Assembly (NCBI GenBank): GCA_014607495.2
Contig: CP053168.1
Location: 620,001 to 684,000, forward strand
Reading direction: 5' to 3'
DNA from: Carposina sasakii
Taxonomy: Eukaryota > Arthropoda > Insecta > Lepidoptera > Carposinidae
DNA: 64,000 nucleotides
The notes below the pieces were generated by a model. That model was not told the DNA's origin, searched no databases, and worked only from the letters and a program-made list of their open reading frames with translations. Shown here in pieces: positions 35,311 to 47,789 of this stretch; positions within the stretch are counted from its first letter, which is position 1; every line of letters begins with the position of its first letter. A program made the translations under genes and the position numbers.

Positions 35311-36470
35311 CTGATAAAAATATACTTGTAAGTACATAATGCAAGAAGATACTGCTATTTTATTGTGATTCTGTCCATGCTAAACATGGCTGCAGAACCT
35401 CATCTCTTTCGTATCCTGCAGTTTTGGCTACACATTTTTTTTACACAGCTATGCGCATAATATGTAATTCTGTTCAATAAACAAGCATGCCTTTATTACG
35501 GGCCACCAAATTCTATTTCACCTATGTTTCAAGCAGCGAAAAGTTTCTACGTGCGACCTCCAACAGTGCTTTTAAGCACGTAATCCAAAAGAACATCCAT
35601 TCCATTTCCATTCATTGTTAGCTACATTCAAATGCAAAACCAAAAACGAACAATAGATCCTAACAGATGGATTCGCTACTCGAAGAAATCAATCTTGTAG
35701 TTCTAAACAAAGGCTCGAAAGGTGGGCAAAGGTGCGTGCGACATAATGTCGGCGAGATTGTGGCGCGTGCGCAGGCAGCTGCTCGCACATCTGCCACCCC
35801 CGTCCCGCCTGGTCATCCTGCCGTCACATCTGGGTGCTATCCAGAGCAGAAGGACTTTCCAATCGATATCCAATCCGTCAAATAATGTCCTAAATAATAG
35901 AGCAATTTTGTAATTTGTGATTTAGCAGGTCAATTCTAGAGATTTACGAGTATTAAGAATATGATATAGAAACATGGGGTGTTAAAGTAACTTGATGAAT
36001 CAATGAGCGACATTTGGCTTAATTTACCGGTTTGTTACTGTACACTTCTACTCTAGTTTTACCAAGTGGTAACAAAATGTGCGTATTTTTTGTTTTTTTT
36101 TGGATACCAAATTACCTACTGTGTGTTTATGTATAAATATATCTTTACGAGTTTTGTATGTATCGTATATAAATGGCTTATATGAAAGCTTACGTTTATA
36201 ATGAAGATAAATATAATCTTAGCTACACTTAGCTGTAATTTTAGGGCTTCAATTATACAACAATAAGTCCCTATTACCTTTTTATATAAATCAATCAATT
36301 CACGTGATGGTATGTAAGAGTTATGCTTGCACGAACCGGGACCTTAAGTAAAAGCCCAGGTGTATAACGAGCAATGACCTCAACTACATTACATACATGC
36401 CTTATCATATTATATCACTAACTTACAGTTTACCAAAAATATTATGTGTTATCCTTACCTTACTTCCTTA
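35311..36470. other. Intergenic sequence with a small GC-rich patch
   Basis: A GC-rich patch at 35720-35870 is open in two plus-strand frames (72 and 63 codons) with no recognised product. The rest is unassigned. Confidence 0.3.
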
Positions 36471-36473
36471 ATA

Positions 36474-36714
36474 TACCTATTATAAATGAGAAAGTAACTC
36501 GGTCTATCTGGTTTTATCGTCAAAACTACTGAAGCGATTTCAATAAAATTTAGTACACAGATAGTCTAGCTAGAGCCTCAGAAAAAAACTATAGGCTATT
36601 TTTTTTATCCCGGGAGAATATTTTTATAAGTAATCGAAATATTTTTTATCCCGGATAATTTGGTCATTTTTTTTCTGCAGTCCACGCGGACGGAGTCGTG
36701 GGCGTCCACTAGTT
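36474..36714 (-). repeat. RTE-like dispersed repeat C, variant
   Basis: Ends with CCACGCGGACGGAGTCGTGG and GCGTCCACTAGT; minus orientation. Confidence 0.75.
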
Positions 36715-37600
36715 TACAATAAGGCTCAGCTGACTTAACACTATAGTTTGCGAAAGCCCTTTTCCATGATACCCAATAGTTTACCCATTACTGGCATACT
36801 GTTTTGTGCCCTGTGTCCTGTCCACCTTAAAAATAAGGTGATAGTTTAACTTAAATAAAATAATCAGAGTACCTATGTAGAGCTTAAAAGCTTCGTATGT
36901 ACATAGCTCTACCTACTATATCGCAACAGGTCGACGCAATCTGCCTGCGCGCGCGCAGCTGCGATAACAGCTGCGGCGCGCTCTTCAATACCATCACTAT
37001 ACTGAATTGTATTACAAACTTATATGGAGGAAAATTTTAAGTTGTAGTTACGTAGGTAATGTATTAATAAATTGAATATTTAATTGTTTTTTGCTATTTG
37101 TAAATGCTCTAATTACAAACAATACAAAAGATATTATATCATTTAAATACTGGAAAAAAAAACTTATTTAAGTAGGTACGTAATTTCTTAGACATGAGCC
37201 CAGATTGATTAATTGGTTCTTAAAGACTAGTTAAAGTATAAAATAAAGGTAAGTATAATATAATTATTAATCGTTTATTTAAGTATTGGAAGAATTTATT
37301 TCAGTAGCACATATTATGTATACTCGTATTTACCTATGTATGTGCATATTGTCTATAAATAAAATTTTATTAAATGTTAACTGACACTGACGAATCAGGA
37401 GAAATGTGTGGAAATTAATTTTATCTATAGGGCAACATTTTTTTCTTAGCAATAAAATAATTATGGATAATGGGCGGGAATGTTTGTAATCGATCGGACA
37501 ATAATAAAAAATACATAAGTAAAAAACTTTGAAATGATTGCCTGTGCTGATCACCTACTGCTGAGACGGGGCTTCACTGCATCTCCATCTCCTTCCGTGC
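36715..37600. other. AT-rich intergenic sequence
   Basis: A short GC-rich patch lies at 36930-36995 (CTGCGCGCGCGCAGCTGCGA). Nothing else was recognised. Confidence 0.35.
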
Positions 37601-37608
37601 ATGTAAGT

Positions 37609-37981
37609 TAGGGTTGCCAACCGTCCTGTTTTCCCAGGACATGTCCTGTTTTTTGCGGTGTCCTGGGCTGGATAGTTTTTAAGCATCGTCCTGAGATTTA
37701 AAGTCCTGACACATTCGCTGTCGGCAGATATTCTAAGGATGCCGACATCGGGGAAATAAGCGTCAGCGGCACCTCTAGAAAGCCTAAAAGAAGCAAATAC
37801 ATAGTCACAGGCACTGAATGTGTTAAAGATCTATGCTTCGAAATTTGCATGCCACTAACTCTCTCCAATCATATTGTCACTGGGCTCGCACATGTACTCG
37901 TATAGTCCTGTCTTTTAATCGGAATGTCCTGGTATTTCTTCCTCAAATCCTGGTTTTCGATGTTTTGAGATGGCAGTCCAT
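37609..37981. mobile_element. hAT-type MITE, 8-bp duplication ATGTAAGT
   Basis: Starts TAGGGTTGCCAACCGTCC and ends GATGGCAGTCCAT, a decayed partner. ATGTAAGT flanks both sides exactly (37601-37608, 37982-37989). An inner short inverted repeat (ACACATTCGCTG / CACTGAATGTGT) suggests a nested insertion. Confidence 0.8.
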
Positions 37982-37989
37982 ATGTAAGT

Positions 37990-38130
37990 CAACTAAAGAA
38001 CTCGAGTAATCTCTCAGGCGATAAGCTAACAACTTGTCACTAATCAATATTAACTCTGTTCTCGCTATGATAAACGTGGCTGAGGAAGCTCCTCTTTGAT
38101 CTTGCATAGCTACCTGTGTTCGGGAACAAC
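37990..38130 (-). repeat. Dispersed repeat V, minus orientation
   Basis: CTCAGGCGATAAGCTAACAA and CTGTGTTCGGGAACAA are the complement of the family seen at 40006-40190 and 50803-51040. Confidence 0.6.
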
Positions 38131-38218
38131 CGTATGTACTTAGGTAGCTATATGTAGGAAGTATCTATGTATGTAAATAAAATTAGTTTAAACTAGTTAG
38201 AAACGTAGCTACCTAAGG

Positions 38219-38248
38219 GCATAGAGGAATAAGACTTATTCCTCTATG
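38219..38248. mobile_element. Mini-palindrome, copy b
   Basis: GCATAGAGGAATAAG and CTTATTCCTCTATG(C) form a perfect palindrome around a single central A. No clear flanking direct repeat is seen. Confidence 0.65.
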
Positions 38249-38779
38249 CTCCAGGGGGGTAAGGTTTCCTGGGGGTAAGGAACATTTGGACACCGTAAAT
38301 GTATATGATGGCACCGCTATTTTAGGAAACCATAGCTTTAGCACGAACTTTCTCACGGCTAGACTCGCAATAAAAATGTATGAGATTTTAAAAAGGAAGA
38401 TCATACGCTACCGATATGGACCGTCCACAGCACACCACATACATACCAACTTTACTTATCGTAATATATCGTATCGTACGTAGTCAAATCTGCCCTCCTT
38501 ACTTCTGCCACTCTCACACACTCCACTCTTGTCACTCTAGGAGTCACTTTCCTCCTGGACTAACGCACTCCACATTTGGAAAACTGCAATCGGCCATAGC
38601 TCCTCAAACTCCACAGTCAAGATAGACTGAAATCCTTTAAATTCTTCGATACAGAACCGAACCTTTCCACGTGGTTTTACCGTGCATATTTCTATGTTCG
38701 ATCCAGCAAGACCGGTCTACGGGAGGTCAACCGTTAGGCAACCCACGTGTACGTACTTACCTACTGGAGTACGCTCAAT

Positions 38780-38900
38780 GGAATAACTCCTATGCCTATT
38801 TCGGAACTAACATTTATTGTATGAAGTAACACAAATAATGTGGTCATACCCATAGTAACTAGCGCCATCGTCAGAGGAACTATTTGGTGTAACGCTCCAT
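38780..38900. repeat. Dispersed repeat W, copy 1
   Basis: GAATAACTCCTATGCCTATT and CATAGTAACTAGCGCCATCG match 41550-41670 in the same orientation. Confidence 0.65.
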
Positions 38901-39114
38901 AGGTGTACCTACCCGTGTAGATTGATCGTACAAAATATTAGTCTGTTCTGCACTTCTGTAGTAAGATGCATTCCAGACACTATAAATAAGCTCCCCTGAT
39001 TTGCCGCTATCCCATATCATAATCTATTTAGTAGTTTTGTCACTCGTTTTGCCATCATAATAGACGTGTGAAGTAAGTAGGTAGGTACTTTCTAGTAAAT
39101 AAGATCCACGGCAC

Positions 39115-39230
39115 GTCCATAAGAGGCACCAACATCGATGTATCATTATCAAAGTTTGCACCTACAGGGATTTGAACCCGCGGCCGCCTCGGGGAGGCAG
39201 GCAGGGGTGGCGAATAATTCTCGCCTCGAG
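39115..39230 (-). mobile_element. tRNA-derived SINE fragment
   Basis: Shares AACATCGATGT, AAAGTTTGCACCTAC and a B-box-like GATTTGAACCCGCGG with the SINE at 52760-52975. Confidence 0.55.
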
Positions 39231-39484
39231 ACGTGAAGGAAGACTCTTTTCAAATAGGTAATTCTATGACAACTGACAGTTTTCTTGTGTAGTTGGCTTT
39301 TGTGTTGTGTTAGTAACAAATAACATACTAAGTAGGTACTTTGATTAGCAAAAAATAATAATTTTAATAATGTGTGGAGAGAGCTTAACTTTCCTTCCTA
39401 CCTCACAAGTTCACCTCCTTCCTATTTATTCAACTCATATATGTCTATGTATGTGTTCGATATTCATCAGCCACTTACAGATTA

Positions 39485-39856
39485 TACAGGATGTTTTTTC
39501 GTTGCCACCCTTTACGAAGGGCACGTCTATCGAATAAAGTAAGTTTATGCCAAAAAAATCCTGGGAAATAATGTTAATTTTTTTGTTTTTTTTTATTACT
39601 TACTTGATCGGGCGGAATTTATAGTGTTTGTGTTAGTTTTTTTTTAGCGAGATTATAATTATTTTTCGTGAAAAAATCTTGTTACACGCGACTATGAGCA
39701 TTTATGCAAAAAAACGCAGTCTATTTACTCAACTTTGGACCCTAATATCTTGGGAACCAGACACTTTCCAGGTATGCTTCCAAGGAGAAAAATGATCGTG
39801 ATGATGGGGAGATTTCGTGGCATTCGGGAACGATGACGACCAAAAAACATCCTGTA
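39485..39856 (+). mobile_element. TIR element family E, copy 5
   Basis: Starts TACAGGATGTTTTTTCGTTG and ends CAAAAAACATCCTGTA. Confidence 0.75.
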
Positions 39857-40005
39857 TTTTTTATTCTAGACTAATAAATAAATAATAATAATCTCGAATA
39901 ATATCGCGTTATTTCGGCTTCCTCTGTTAGTTAAGGGGCAGTGATTATCTTAGTACATAGTTCTCGTTTTAACTTCGACCGTTAAGGTAGGTATATCACA
40001 TTCTC

Positions 40006-40190
40006 ACGGCGTGTTCCCGAAATGGAGTACCTAGCCACAACCGCAGGATCATAAAGAGATCCTTAAGCCACGTAAATTATCAAATGAGTTGTTGCTAGCT
40101 CATCCCCTGAGAGAATGCCCGAAGGAGATGCAGCTTATGTATTCTAGTGAAGCCCCGCGTCCAAAAACAGTCAATGTGTGTCTGAGAGAA
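40006..40190 (+). repeat. Dispersed repeat V
   Basis: GTGTTCCCGAAATGGAGTAC and TTGCTAGCTCATCCCCTGAG match 50803-51040. Confidence 0.65.
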
Positions 40191-40929
40191 AAGAGTGGTC
40201 TTGATGATAGGCAGATACCTACCTGTTTATCCCATTAGGAATTGCAAAGCAAACTGTAACTCCGCATTAAGGACTTTAACCGAGCATGGATTAGTATTTT
40301 TCTCCCTTTGTGCACGCATTACAGTATCGACAAATAATTGAGAAGTAAAAAAATTGTATAATTTAATTATACTTCCCCTTAACAAAATAAGCACTACATT
40401 TTTCTCATGACTGGTTCTTTGTTTACAGCAGCATTGTTTAGTTCTTGCTCCAGTACTGGCGCGATTTGTTTACGTTCAAGTAACTCGACTAGCCAGGTCA
40501 AGTGGCTTTGACGACAGGCCGCTAACTGAGCTCTTTGTCTATGCAAAAGCTAATTAAGATTAATGCTCGTATTTTTAGTGTTATTTTTCCCCTTGAATGT
40601 ACTTTCACCGACGATGGTTGGACTTTATGTCCTATTGGCAATAAGGGTTTATTTAATGGTTGAGTGTGAAGTTTGAGTAAACAATTATTAGTTATTTGAG
40701 TAAGGTGTTAGGCATCTTTTAGTCGAGTCGTTAAATGACATTGACTACATACAAATTAATTCACTTATATTAGTCATCAGGTCTATTTATTTTGCTGGGA
40801 ATATTTTCGGTGATTTCACGTTTCGGAGACGTTCTAGTTAGGGACAGAGATTGATTAAAAATAGACAGTTAAAATCTGATCTGCCATTAATTATGGATAC
40901 CATTTATTCATGTACTTATTATTTATTTT

Positions 40930-41190
40930 ACTTTCTTCTATGCTGCTCTGGGAGTGAAAAAAAAACGTATAAGCTGCTTCTCTTCCCGGGCATACTGTAC
41001 AAGTCAGTAGAGGGACAAGAGGGTCTTGGTGTTTTGTAGGCGATGGGCTGACCACCTGTCACTACTAACCGAACTTGTACTTACATCTCAACTATACCCT
41101 CAAAATTGGTCAGAAGTGGCACCATGTGGTCCTATCGGCCCTTGGTACTCTGCCTACCCCGTAAGGGATAAAGGCGTAAATGTATGTATT
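40930..41190. repeat. Dispersed repeat U, copy 3
   Basis: TTCTTCTATGCTGCTCTGGG and AAGTCAGTAGAGGGACAAGA match 19793-20065. Confidence 0.8.
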
Positions 41191-41549
41191 ATTTATTTTA
41201 CACGGCTGTATTCAGATCTGTAGAATCATAAGGGAGATACCGCACCGTAGTACCTAATCGGGGACAGATGTAATTTTTATCAGTAACATTTTTAAACATT
41301 CAACTAAATTAGCTTACCTACATATTTGTGTGGTTCGGTCGGCCGCTAAGAAACCCGTTTGTGATTTTTAGAAATTTCGCTAGGCCTGCTCGATGTAGCT
41401 GACGTAAAAGTTGACAATTGATTAAAACGGGACTAATGGGCTCACATGTTAACTAACTCTAAATGATTAAACACGACGACGTTCTGTATCCGTAGGGCTA
41501 CGAACTTCGATGTCGCTCGTCAAAGTAAAATTATTGTTAGAGTCCGTTT

Positions 41550-41670
41550 CTAGAATAACTTCTATGCCTTATTTTGGAACTAAAATTTTTTGTATACAGT
41601 GACACAGATAATGTAGTCATGCACATAGTAACTAGCGCCATCATCCAAATGAACTATTCGATGAAACGCA
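41550..41670. repeat. Dispersed repeat W, copy 2
   Basis: Direct partner of 38780-38900, with small indels. Confidence 0.65.
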
Positions 41671-41689
41671 CTTTACAATACTTACACTG

Positions 41690-41990
41690 CATTGTCAAGC
41701 CTCCAACATTTGCTGTTGGTAGGTAGAGATAAGAAAGACCGGATGCGTATGCGTGGACGTAAGCGTAGACCATAGATGGAGGTAAGAAGGACCGGTTGCG
41801 GATGCGTGCACGTAAGCGTAGACGTACACGTACCTCTGAGTTTAATGTATGGAACTGTCACCGCTTGACGTCTATGCTTACGTCTACGCATACGCATCCG
41901 GTCTGCCCGTGCCTATACAGTTCCATACATTATAACTCAGAGGTACGTATACGTCTACGCATACGCATACGGTGTGCTCGAGGCTTTAGC
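41690..41990. mobile_element. TIR-like element with internal ACGCATACGCATCC repeats
   Basis: AAGCCTC near 41698 and GAGGCTT near 41982 close an element whose arms repeat GTATGCGT/ACGCATAC-type units in both orientations, plus a repeated AACTCAGAGGTACGT block. Confidence 0.5.
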
Positions 41991-43201
41991 ATCAACCTAG
42001 CTACTTTATAGTGATGTGGCCATCATTGTTAATGACCATCATAAAAGAATTAAAATCTTTCTGTCATCAAATTATGAAATCGATCACATGTGGGTGTTAT
42101 CTGTTACGTTTTCATGTGATGAGATGACCTACCACCACCTAGTAGGCAGGTATACATTAAAATACTTAGGTAGACTACGGTGCTTTCCGTCAGTTTGTCA
42201 AACGCTAGTCAAACCAGCCTTTACTTCGAGAAACTGTCAACTGGCAGGATACCGACAGAACATCCGTCCGTAGTTATGATGGCAGCGCATGCGCACCACC
42301 CAAAAACAATTTAAAACAACCCCGGAAGGAAGACAATGTAACTTCTCCGGGGTTTTTACTTGCAATAAAAGTAGGTAATAACTATTCTTTCTTGGAACAC
42401 GCCTTACGCTTTGTTAACGGGTTCAGGTAGAGAGAAAGGTTACTTTTGGGTAGTTTAGACTAGGTGCCTTTTCTAATTTTAGGGTAAGTTTTTGGATTCG
42501 TGTTACTTTTTGGTATGTTTTAACTTTTAGAACATCCTTCATGATTTGTCAACAGTAGAATAGAGAAATATGAGTATCCATGTCTTTGTACTTCTACTCT
42601 TATGTATTTATCTTATTTTTTATATCATACCTTAACATTAACATCATCTGCCCATGGTCAATGCCAGCCCGCCCATACGGCGAACGGAGCAGTCGCTCCA
42701 GGAGCCAAATCTTAGAGGGCGCCTAAATGGGTAAGGCGCCATAATTGGATTTCGCTCCATTCTTAAATTTACTTCGGGCGCTGCCCGTGGTACCTGCTAT
42801 TTAACGGACAAGGCTATGCAATCTTATACTTAGCACCTATTCAGAAAGCCTCAGTAACATTTCCCATTGGATTAGTCATCGGTAGCTACATTGTTGTATA
42901 TGTGCCCGAAAAGCGCTGGTAGGCTCAACTCTAACCAGGTGGGACTGAATAGACCAACAGAACTGATGATAAGTCCAATCTCTGGGGGAAACCACCCATC
43001 CATTCGCAGGACATAAGAACCGCTTTCCTTAGCAAACTCACGAACTCCTAATCCTGTGTCTGATTATAGTCTGATTATATGACGAAAGTTTAAAATAAAC
43101 GACAGCTATCAGAAATAGCAGAGAACATAAGTCGGAGTATAATTTCTGAAATAAACAAATTAAATTAGACCTTCTAGGAAACAAAACGCGCCGCTAAGCA
43201 A
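41991..43201. other. Intergenic sequence
   Basis: A diverged partner of the 3092-3242 MITE lies at about 42660-42790, and a GC-rich hairpin followed by T5 lies at 42319-42357. I see no gene. Confidence 0.35.
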
Positions 43202-43425
43202 GTTCTTTTTTTATTTTAGACAAGTGGACGCCCGCGACTCCGTCCGCGTGGACTGCAGAAAAAACAAAATGTCGAAATTATCCGGGATAAAAAGAAACCT
43301 ATATGTTAAGTGGGGCCTGTCACAATATATTCCTGAAAACTGCATCGAAATCGGTTCAGCCGTTTCTGAGATTAGCGTGCACAAACATTAATCCGTTACA
43401 ATTTTATTATATGTATATAGATCTC
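43202..43425 (+). repeat. RTE-like dispersed repeat C, internally deleted
   Basis: Has the standard head and the AATCGGTTCAGCCGTTTCTG block, then jumps from GCGTGCACAAAC to ATCCGTTACA. Confidence 0.75.
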
Positions 43426-45357
43426 CTGACCTACCTAGTTCGACGTAAGTTAGTTTGCTTTTATTTTGTTAAGAGACCTAAGTTAATTTTAGACTAACTT
43501 ACTTGCGTATACTTGCGTTAACCGAATCGGCGTATTTTGTTATCCCTGATTATCATTTTAGCTCACTTGCTATTTTTTGAGTTAGGTATATCAAAAAGAA
43601 CCTGCTTAAAACATAGTACTTACTTACTTAAGTACTTATAATTATACAAGGTGTAACAAAAGTAAGCTAAGATACTTTTTGTATAAGCTATGTGGGTAGT
43701 CTGCCTACATAGATGTAAGTACATCTTGCCTCCATCCAACCGTAAAATAGCAGACTTTATGATTTAAAATAAGGTACCAACAAGATCCATACAACCCGGC
43801 TTGTTAAACTTTTTTTATTTGCAGGTATCACTACCACTAAGACAGTTCTTTATACCGGATCCCTGCGTACCTTTGTCCCTATGATTGTCGCATTCAAAAC
43901 CCCGGGATAACTGAAGAGTTCGCATATATGTGTGCGTAAAACGAAATTCAATAACGCAGGTGTGCTTTGAACAAAACTAGGTACCTCTTGGCATCTCGGT
44001 ACAGATTTCCTCTGCCGACAGCTGCTTTTTTTTAAAAGATAAAAACGCGCCAAAACTCGCTTGAACTCGCTTCAATCAGTTGCGTTTTAAAAAGTATGTA
44101 CCCACATGGTCCACCTATTTTATGCAAACCGTTATTTTGTTACAAAGATTCGTATTTTAGGAGTGTATTGAGGCGACTTTTGCCAACACCTGACATAGGT
44201 GACCTTGGCTGGTTAGTATTGGCCTTGAATCCGCGAGGGGCACTCACAAATAGACCCAGGACAATGTCAGGCCGTTAAAACAAGTTCTGGATGAATAGTC
44301 GGGAGTCCGGAAGGCAACTCCCCTTCCTTTGTGTAATATTATGCATTCGGCGACTATACGAATTATAATCTCGACGGTTTAACGATTTCCTAAGGTATAA
44401 TAAGTCCTTATTGTTAAGCCTAGCCTGGCTGGGATAAGGGCTTATGGAATAATGCCACGGTTTAAAAAAACAGCATTGTTGCTATGCTACGGTAAGGGCT
44501 TACTTTACTTTAGGTAACAGCGTCTACGATGTGTAAAGATTTACAAACTAGAAGCTTCTAATTCTAAAAAAGCCTAGGTTTCTTAGGTATATTATACTAC
44601 CTACCTACAGGCCAATTCAATAGGTAAGTCGAAAATAATGTGAACATTAAAGATTCAATCATTAAGAATTTAATTCAAAATCGACTTCGATCATTATTTT
44701 GTGAATACCCCACTTCTGATACTGAAACGAGGTACCTAAGTACTTTACCTAAAACCTACTCACCAAACAGATCTAAGATAAAGTCCTACCTATCTAGTAG
44801 CTAGGTTATCTATACCTACTGGCTGTTTTAGCCAAAGGGGTAATTAGGTAAAATGCCAATGATCAAATCAAGTTATCTAATTGTTTTTCAAGATTGTATA
44901 AACATGCGTGAGTTAGGAACGTATTTATGAATGAATTTCTGCATAGTGTCTACGTCGTATCTACTTACTTACTCATCATTTACTTATGTTATCAACTGAG
45001 TCAAAATAATATTAATGATCTCGTCTTTTGTCTACTCCTCTTGACACGACAGATGTCTTTGATACCTTTCTTGCTCACGTGGCCATTTTCGACCTGTTTG
45101 TTGTTAATGTACTATCAACCAAGGAGAAGGTGACACGGTTTCAAAACTATTTCACTTGCAAGTTAGAATAGAAAGTTGACCCGCCCATCTTTTTGTTCAC
45201 CAATTGCCTTAGCAGCCCTTATGTTGGTAATTAAAAAGGATATAAAAAAAGACCACTTGTCTTTTATGTTTTGGCTATTTTGACGGACGTCTTCACGATA
45301 CCATACGTTCCCTAACCCTCAGTTGCAGTTTGCTTCTTGCCTAAGTACTCTGGACGC
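43426..45357. other. AT-rich intergenic sequence
   Basis: Nothing definite was recognised. GGTGTAACAAAAGTAAGC at about 43650 resembles the end of the long foldback family. Confidence 0.35.
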
Positions 45358-45524
45358 TTAAAGCCCGGTATACACGGCAACGATAAAACTGCGCAAACGA
45401 ACTGTGCAGTTCATTTGCGCAGTTTATCGAACGTAGGTAGTGCGTCCACATATCTACGATATCTGCGTCGATTGGTCAGTTCCCAGCAGAAACTCAGACG
45501 AAATACTCGTACACGTCATTCACG

Positions 45525-45690
45525 ATGGAAGATGATGAAGTGCTTGCGCTAGTCTGGCTTATTTTGTGCAAAAAGAGAAGAAAATCACGTAGTTTAGCCT
45601 ATCGTAGGCAGCATTTTTCTTGTTACGGTCGTGATAATCTTTACTTTTCTTATTCCATAAGCAAACTTCATTCTTATAGCACTGGATAAA
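45525..45690 (+). pseudogene. Harbinger transposase N-terminal fragment
   Basis: MEDDEVLALVWLILCKKRRK fits the acidic, hydrophobic and then basic N-terminus of Harbinger-type nucleases. After about 18 codons the frame enters the antisense of the MADF gene and ends in TAA. The catalytic DDE core is gone. Confidence 0.55.
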
Positions 45691-45735
45691 CTCTTCCAAT
45701 AACTCACGAATTCCGCTACAATCTTCTTGCGACAT
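45573..45735 (-). pseudogene. MADF-domain gene fragment of Harbinger element
   Basis: About 50 codons from ATG at 45735. VCLWNKKSKDYHDRNKK followed by AYDRL is the conserved central block of MADF domains. It is truncated at the deletion junction. Confidence 0.65.
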
Positions 45736-46055
45736 GTTTTAACGTGCCCCACGCGTCCGCCTACACCAACCCTTGCGAAAGAACTGAATGATTGGCCCGA
45801 CTTCCGTATACACACTACGATAAAACTTTGCAAACGCGATCGACAACGATTTATTGAATAGATTTTGAACCTTGCTCCGATGGCTTGCACCAACCAAAAA
45901 AACTGCACCGATTTTTGTCCATACGTTCGATAAAACTGCGCAAATGAACTGCACAGTTCGTTTGCGCATTTTTATCGTTGCCGTGTATACCGGGCATTAG
46001 TCCGTTAGACCGTTGTTCTTATTCTACGTAGTTGCAGTGAAACACTTTAGTCATC

Positions 46056-47420
46056 ATGAGCTCTAACGTGAATTTGTCAACAATAGATAGACAGAGGATC
46101 ATATTTTTAAGAGATGAGGGATTAAATATGACGCAAATTGCCGAAGAGTTGAATATGACGGTGAGTTATTATTATTTTTTATCTGCCTAACTATAATTAA
46201 TTACTTATAGTTGTTATTAGATATAAAAGTTTTGACGTAGTTTGTTTAATTTATTTCATGTTTCATTTATTCTTAACGAAATAAAATAATTTCGCTCTTA
46301 GATCTTTTAGGTCAAAAAATATAAGTATAAGATTTTTAAAAACATTTTTGACAATGCCATGGGATTCCAAAAACATTAGTAAACAAAATAAATGTAAACA
46401 ATATAAACTAGAAAGTTTTAAAAATTTTTTACAAACTTTTTTTTTTACAGTTTAGCAGTGATATTGACACCATGTGTTCACTTTGTTTTCATTGTTTTTT
46501 GTTTTTTTACAGTGGCGCACAGTTAGGCGTTGGATTCAACGATTTGACAGCGAGGGTAATGTCGAAACCAGGCAGCGACAGACCTCTCAAAATAGAATAG
46601 TTAACCAACAACGTTTGCGACAAATGGTTGCCACTTATGAAGAGGTGCCATTTACACCCACTAGGGTATTTGCGCGCGAATATGATTGCTCAATGGAGAC
46701 GATAAGGGTTGCATTACGCAGCGTCGGCATCCGTCACAGAAAACCGGCAAAGAAAATAAATTTGACGCCGGAAAATAAAGCCGCGAGAGTCCGATTCGCC
46801 AGAGACTACCGGGATTTCGATTTTTCACACGCCATATTTTCCGATGAAAAGACTTTTAAATCGAGTCAGCAGGGTCGTCGGTATTTATGGCGTGTAAGTA
46901 ACACGAGATATGAGCCGAAAAACGTAGTCCCAAATACAGAATCGGGGAGAGTGACAACAATTCAACATGTGGGCCTGGATGAGCGCCGCAGGTCCTGGAG
47001 AGCTCGTGTATATTCCTGAGAGGTCGAACAGTGAAACCTATTTACGTTTGCTGCAGGAAACCATGTTGCCTACGGTGAGGATTGTGTATCCGGCAGAGTA
47101 TGTCCCTGAAATAATATTTATTCAGGACAACTGCCCGATACACAAAGCTCGCGACTTCGTGCAACCAGCAGCAACCTGAAATAAGGCAAGTACCCTGGCC
47201 CTCCAGGTCTCCGGATCTCAACGTAATAGAAAATTTGTGGGCCATAATGGTCCAGTGATGGGATCCGAGAGCTGAAAGAACCAAAGATGCGCTGGTCACA
47301 CATGTTGATGAGGTTTGGGACTCGTTCCGGGGCTCTGATCTGTGTGAGATCCTGGTAGGTTCCATGCGGAGAAGGTTAGATGCTGTGTTTGATGCCGGCG
47401 GTGCTTTAACTAAATATTAG
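46056..47420 (+). pseudogene. Tc1/mariner-superfamily transposase gene, broken, with one intron
   Basis: Exon 1 (46056-46160) encodes MSSNVNLSTIDRQRIIFLRD and a helix-turn-helix. A GTGAGT donor and a T-rich acceptor define an intron 46161-46512, and exon 2 resumes in phase at WRTVRRWIQRFDSEG. The DDE catalytic blocks are visible: HAIFSDEKTF, IIFIQDNCPIHKA and SPDLNVIENLWA. About 33 residues separate the second D from E, as in DD34E families. A frameshift near 46955-46965, another near 47172 and a stop at 47257-47259 interrupt the frame. The C-terminus ends at TAG, 47420. TIRs were not found, so the borders are uncertain. Confidence 0.8.
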
Positions 47421-47789
47421 GTTAGTTAGATTAATATTATTAGATAAGTTAGATTATTAAGAGCCAATATTTTAAGTCAAATTATAATAGTTATTATTAC
47501 GTAAGTTTGTATAAAAGTAAACCCTTTATTGTTAAGTAGGTAGGTATATTACATTTTCATTTTGTAAATATAGAATAACATAATATAATTATTTACTTTT
47601 TCTAAAGAAAAGTAAATTTCCTTTGCCAACCAAAAAGTATTTTTTATTTATTTATAAAAAGTCACAAATTTGTAAGGCTATTAATTCAAATTCTCTCATT
47701 CAATTCTAATTCACGCCTCTTTTAGCCACACAGTTCAAATATTCTAACCAGCCCCGCATTCCCCTAAAGTTTCGAGCCAGTACGAAACG

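Larger units (their letters stand above)
45361..45996. mobile_element. Internally deleted PIF/Harbinger transposon, TTA duplication
   Basis: TIRs of about 50 bp (GCCCGGTATACACGGCAACG inward) are flanked by TTA (45358-45360, 45997-45999). Two convergent gene starts remain. A plus-strand ATG at 45525 opens MEDDEVLALVWLILCKKRRK, similar to Harbinger nuclease N-termini. A minus-strand ATG at 45735 opens MSQEDCSGIRELLEEF and continues LWNKKSKDYHDRNKKNAAY, a MADF-domain pattern. Both break off near 45575, which marks the deletion junction. Confidence 0.85.

Noticed and set aside
35667..35913. Two overlapping plus-strand frames of 72 and 63 codons
   Set aside because: Both lie in a GC-rich patch where stops are rare; no homology was recognised and the frames compete.
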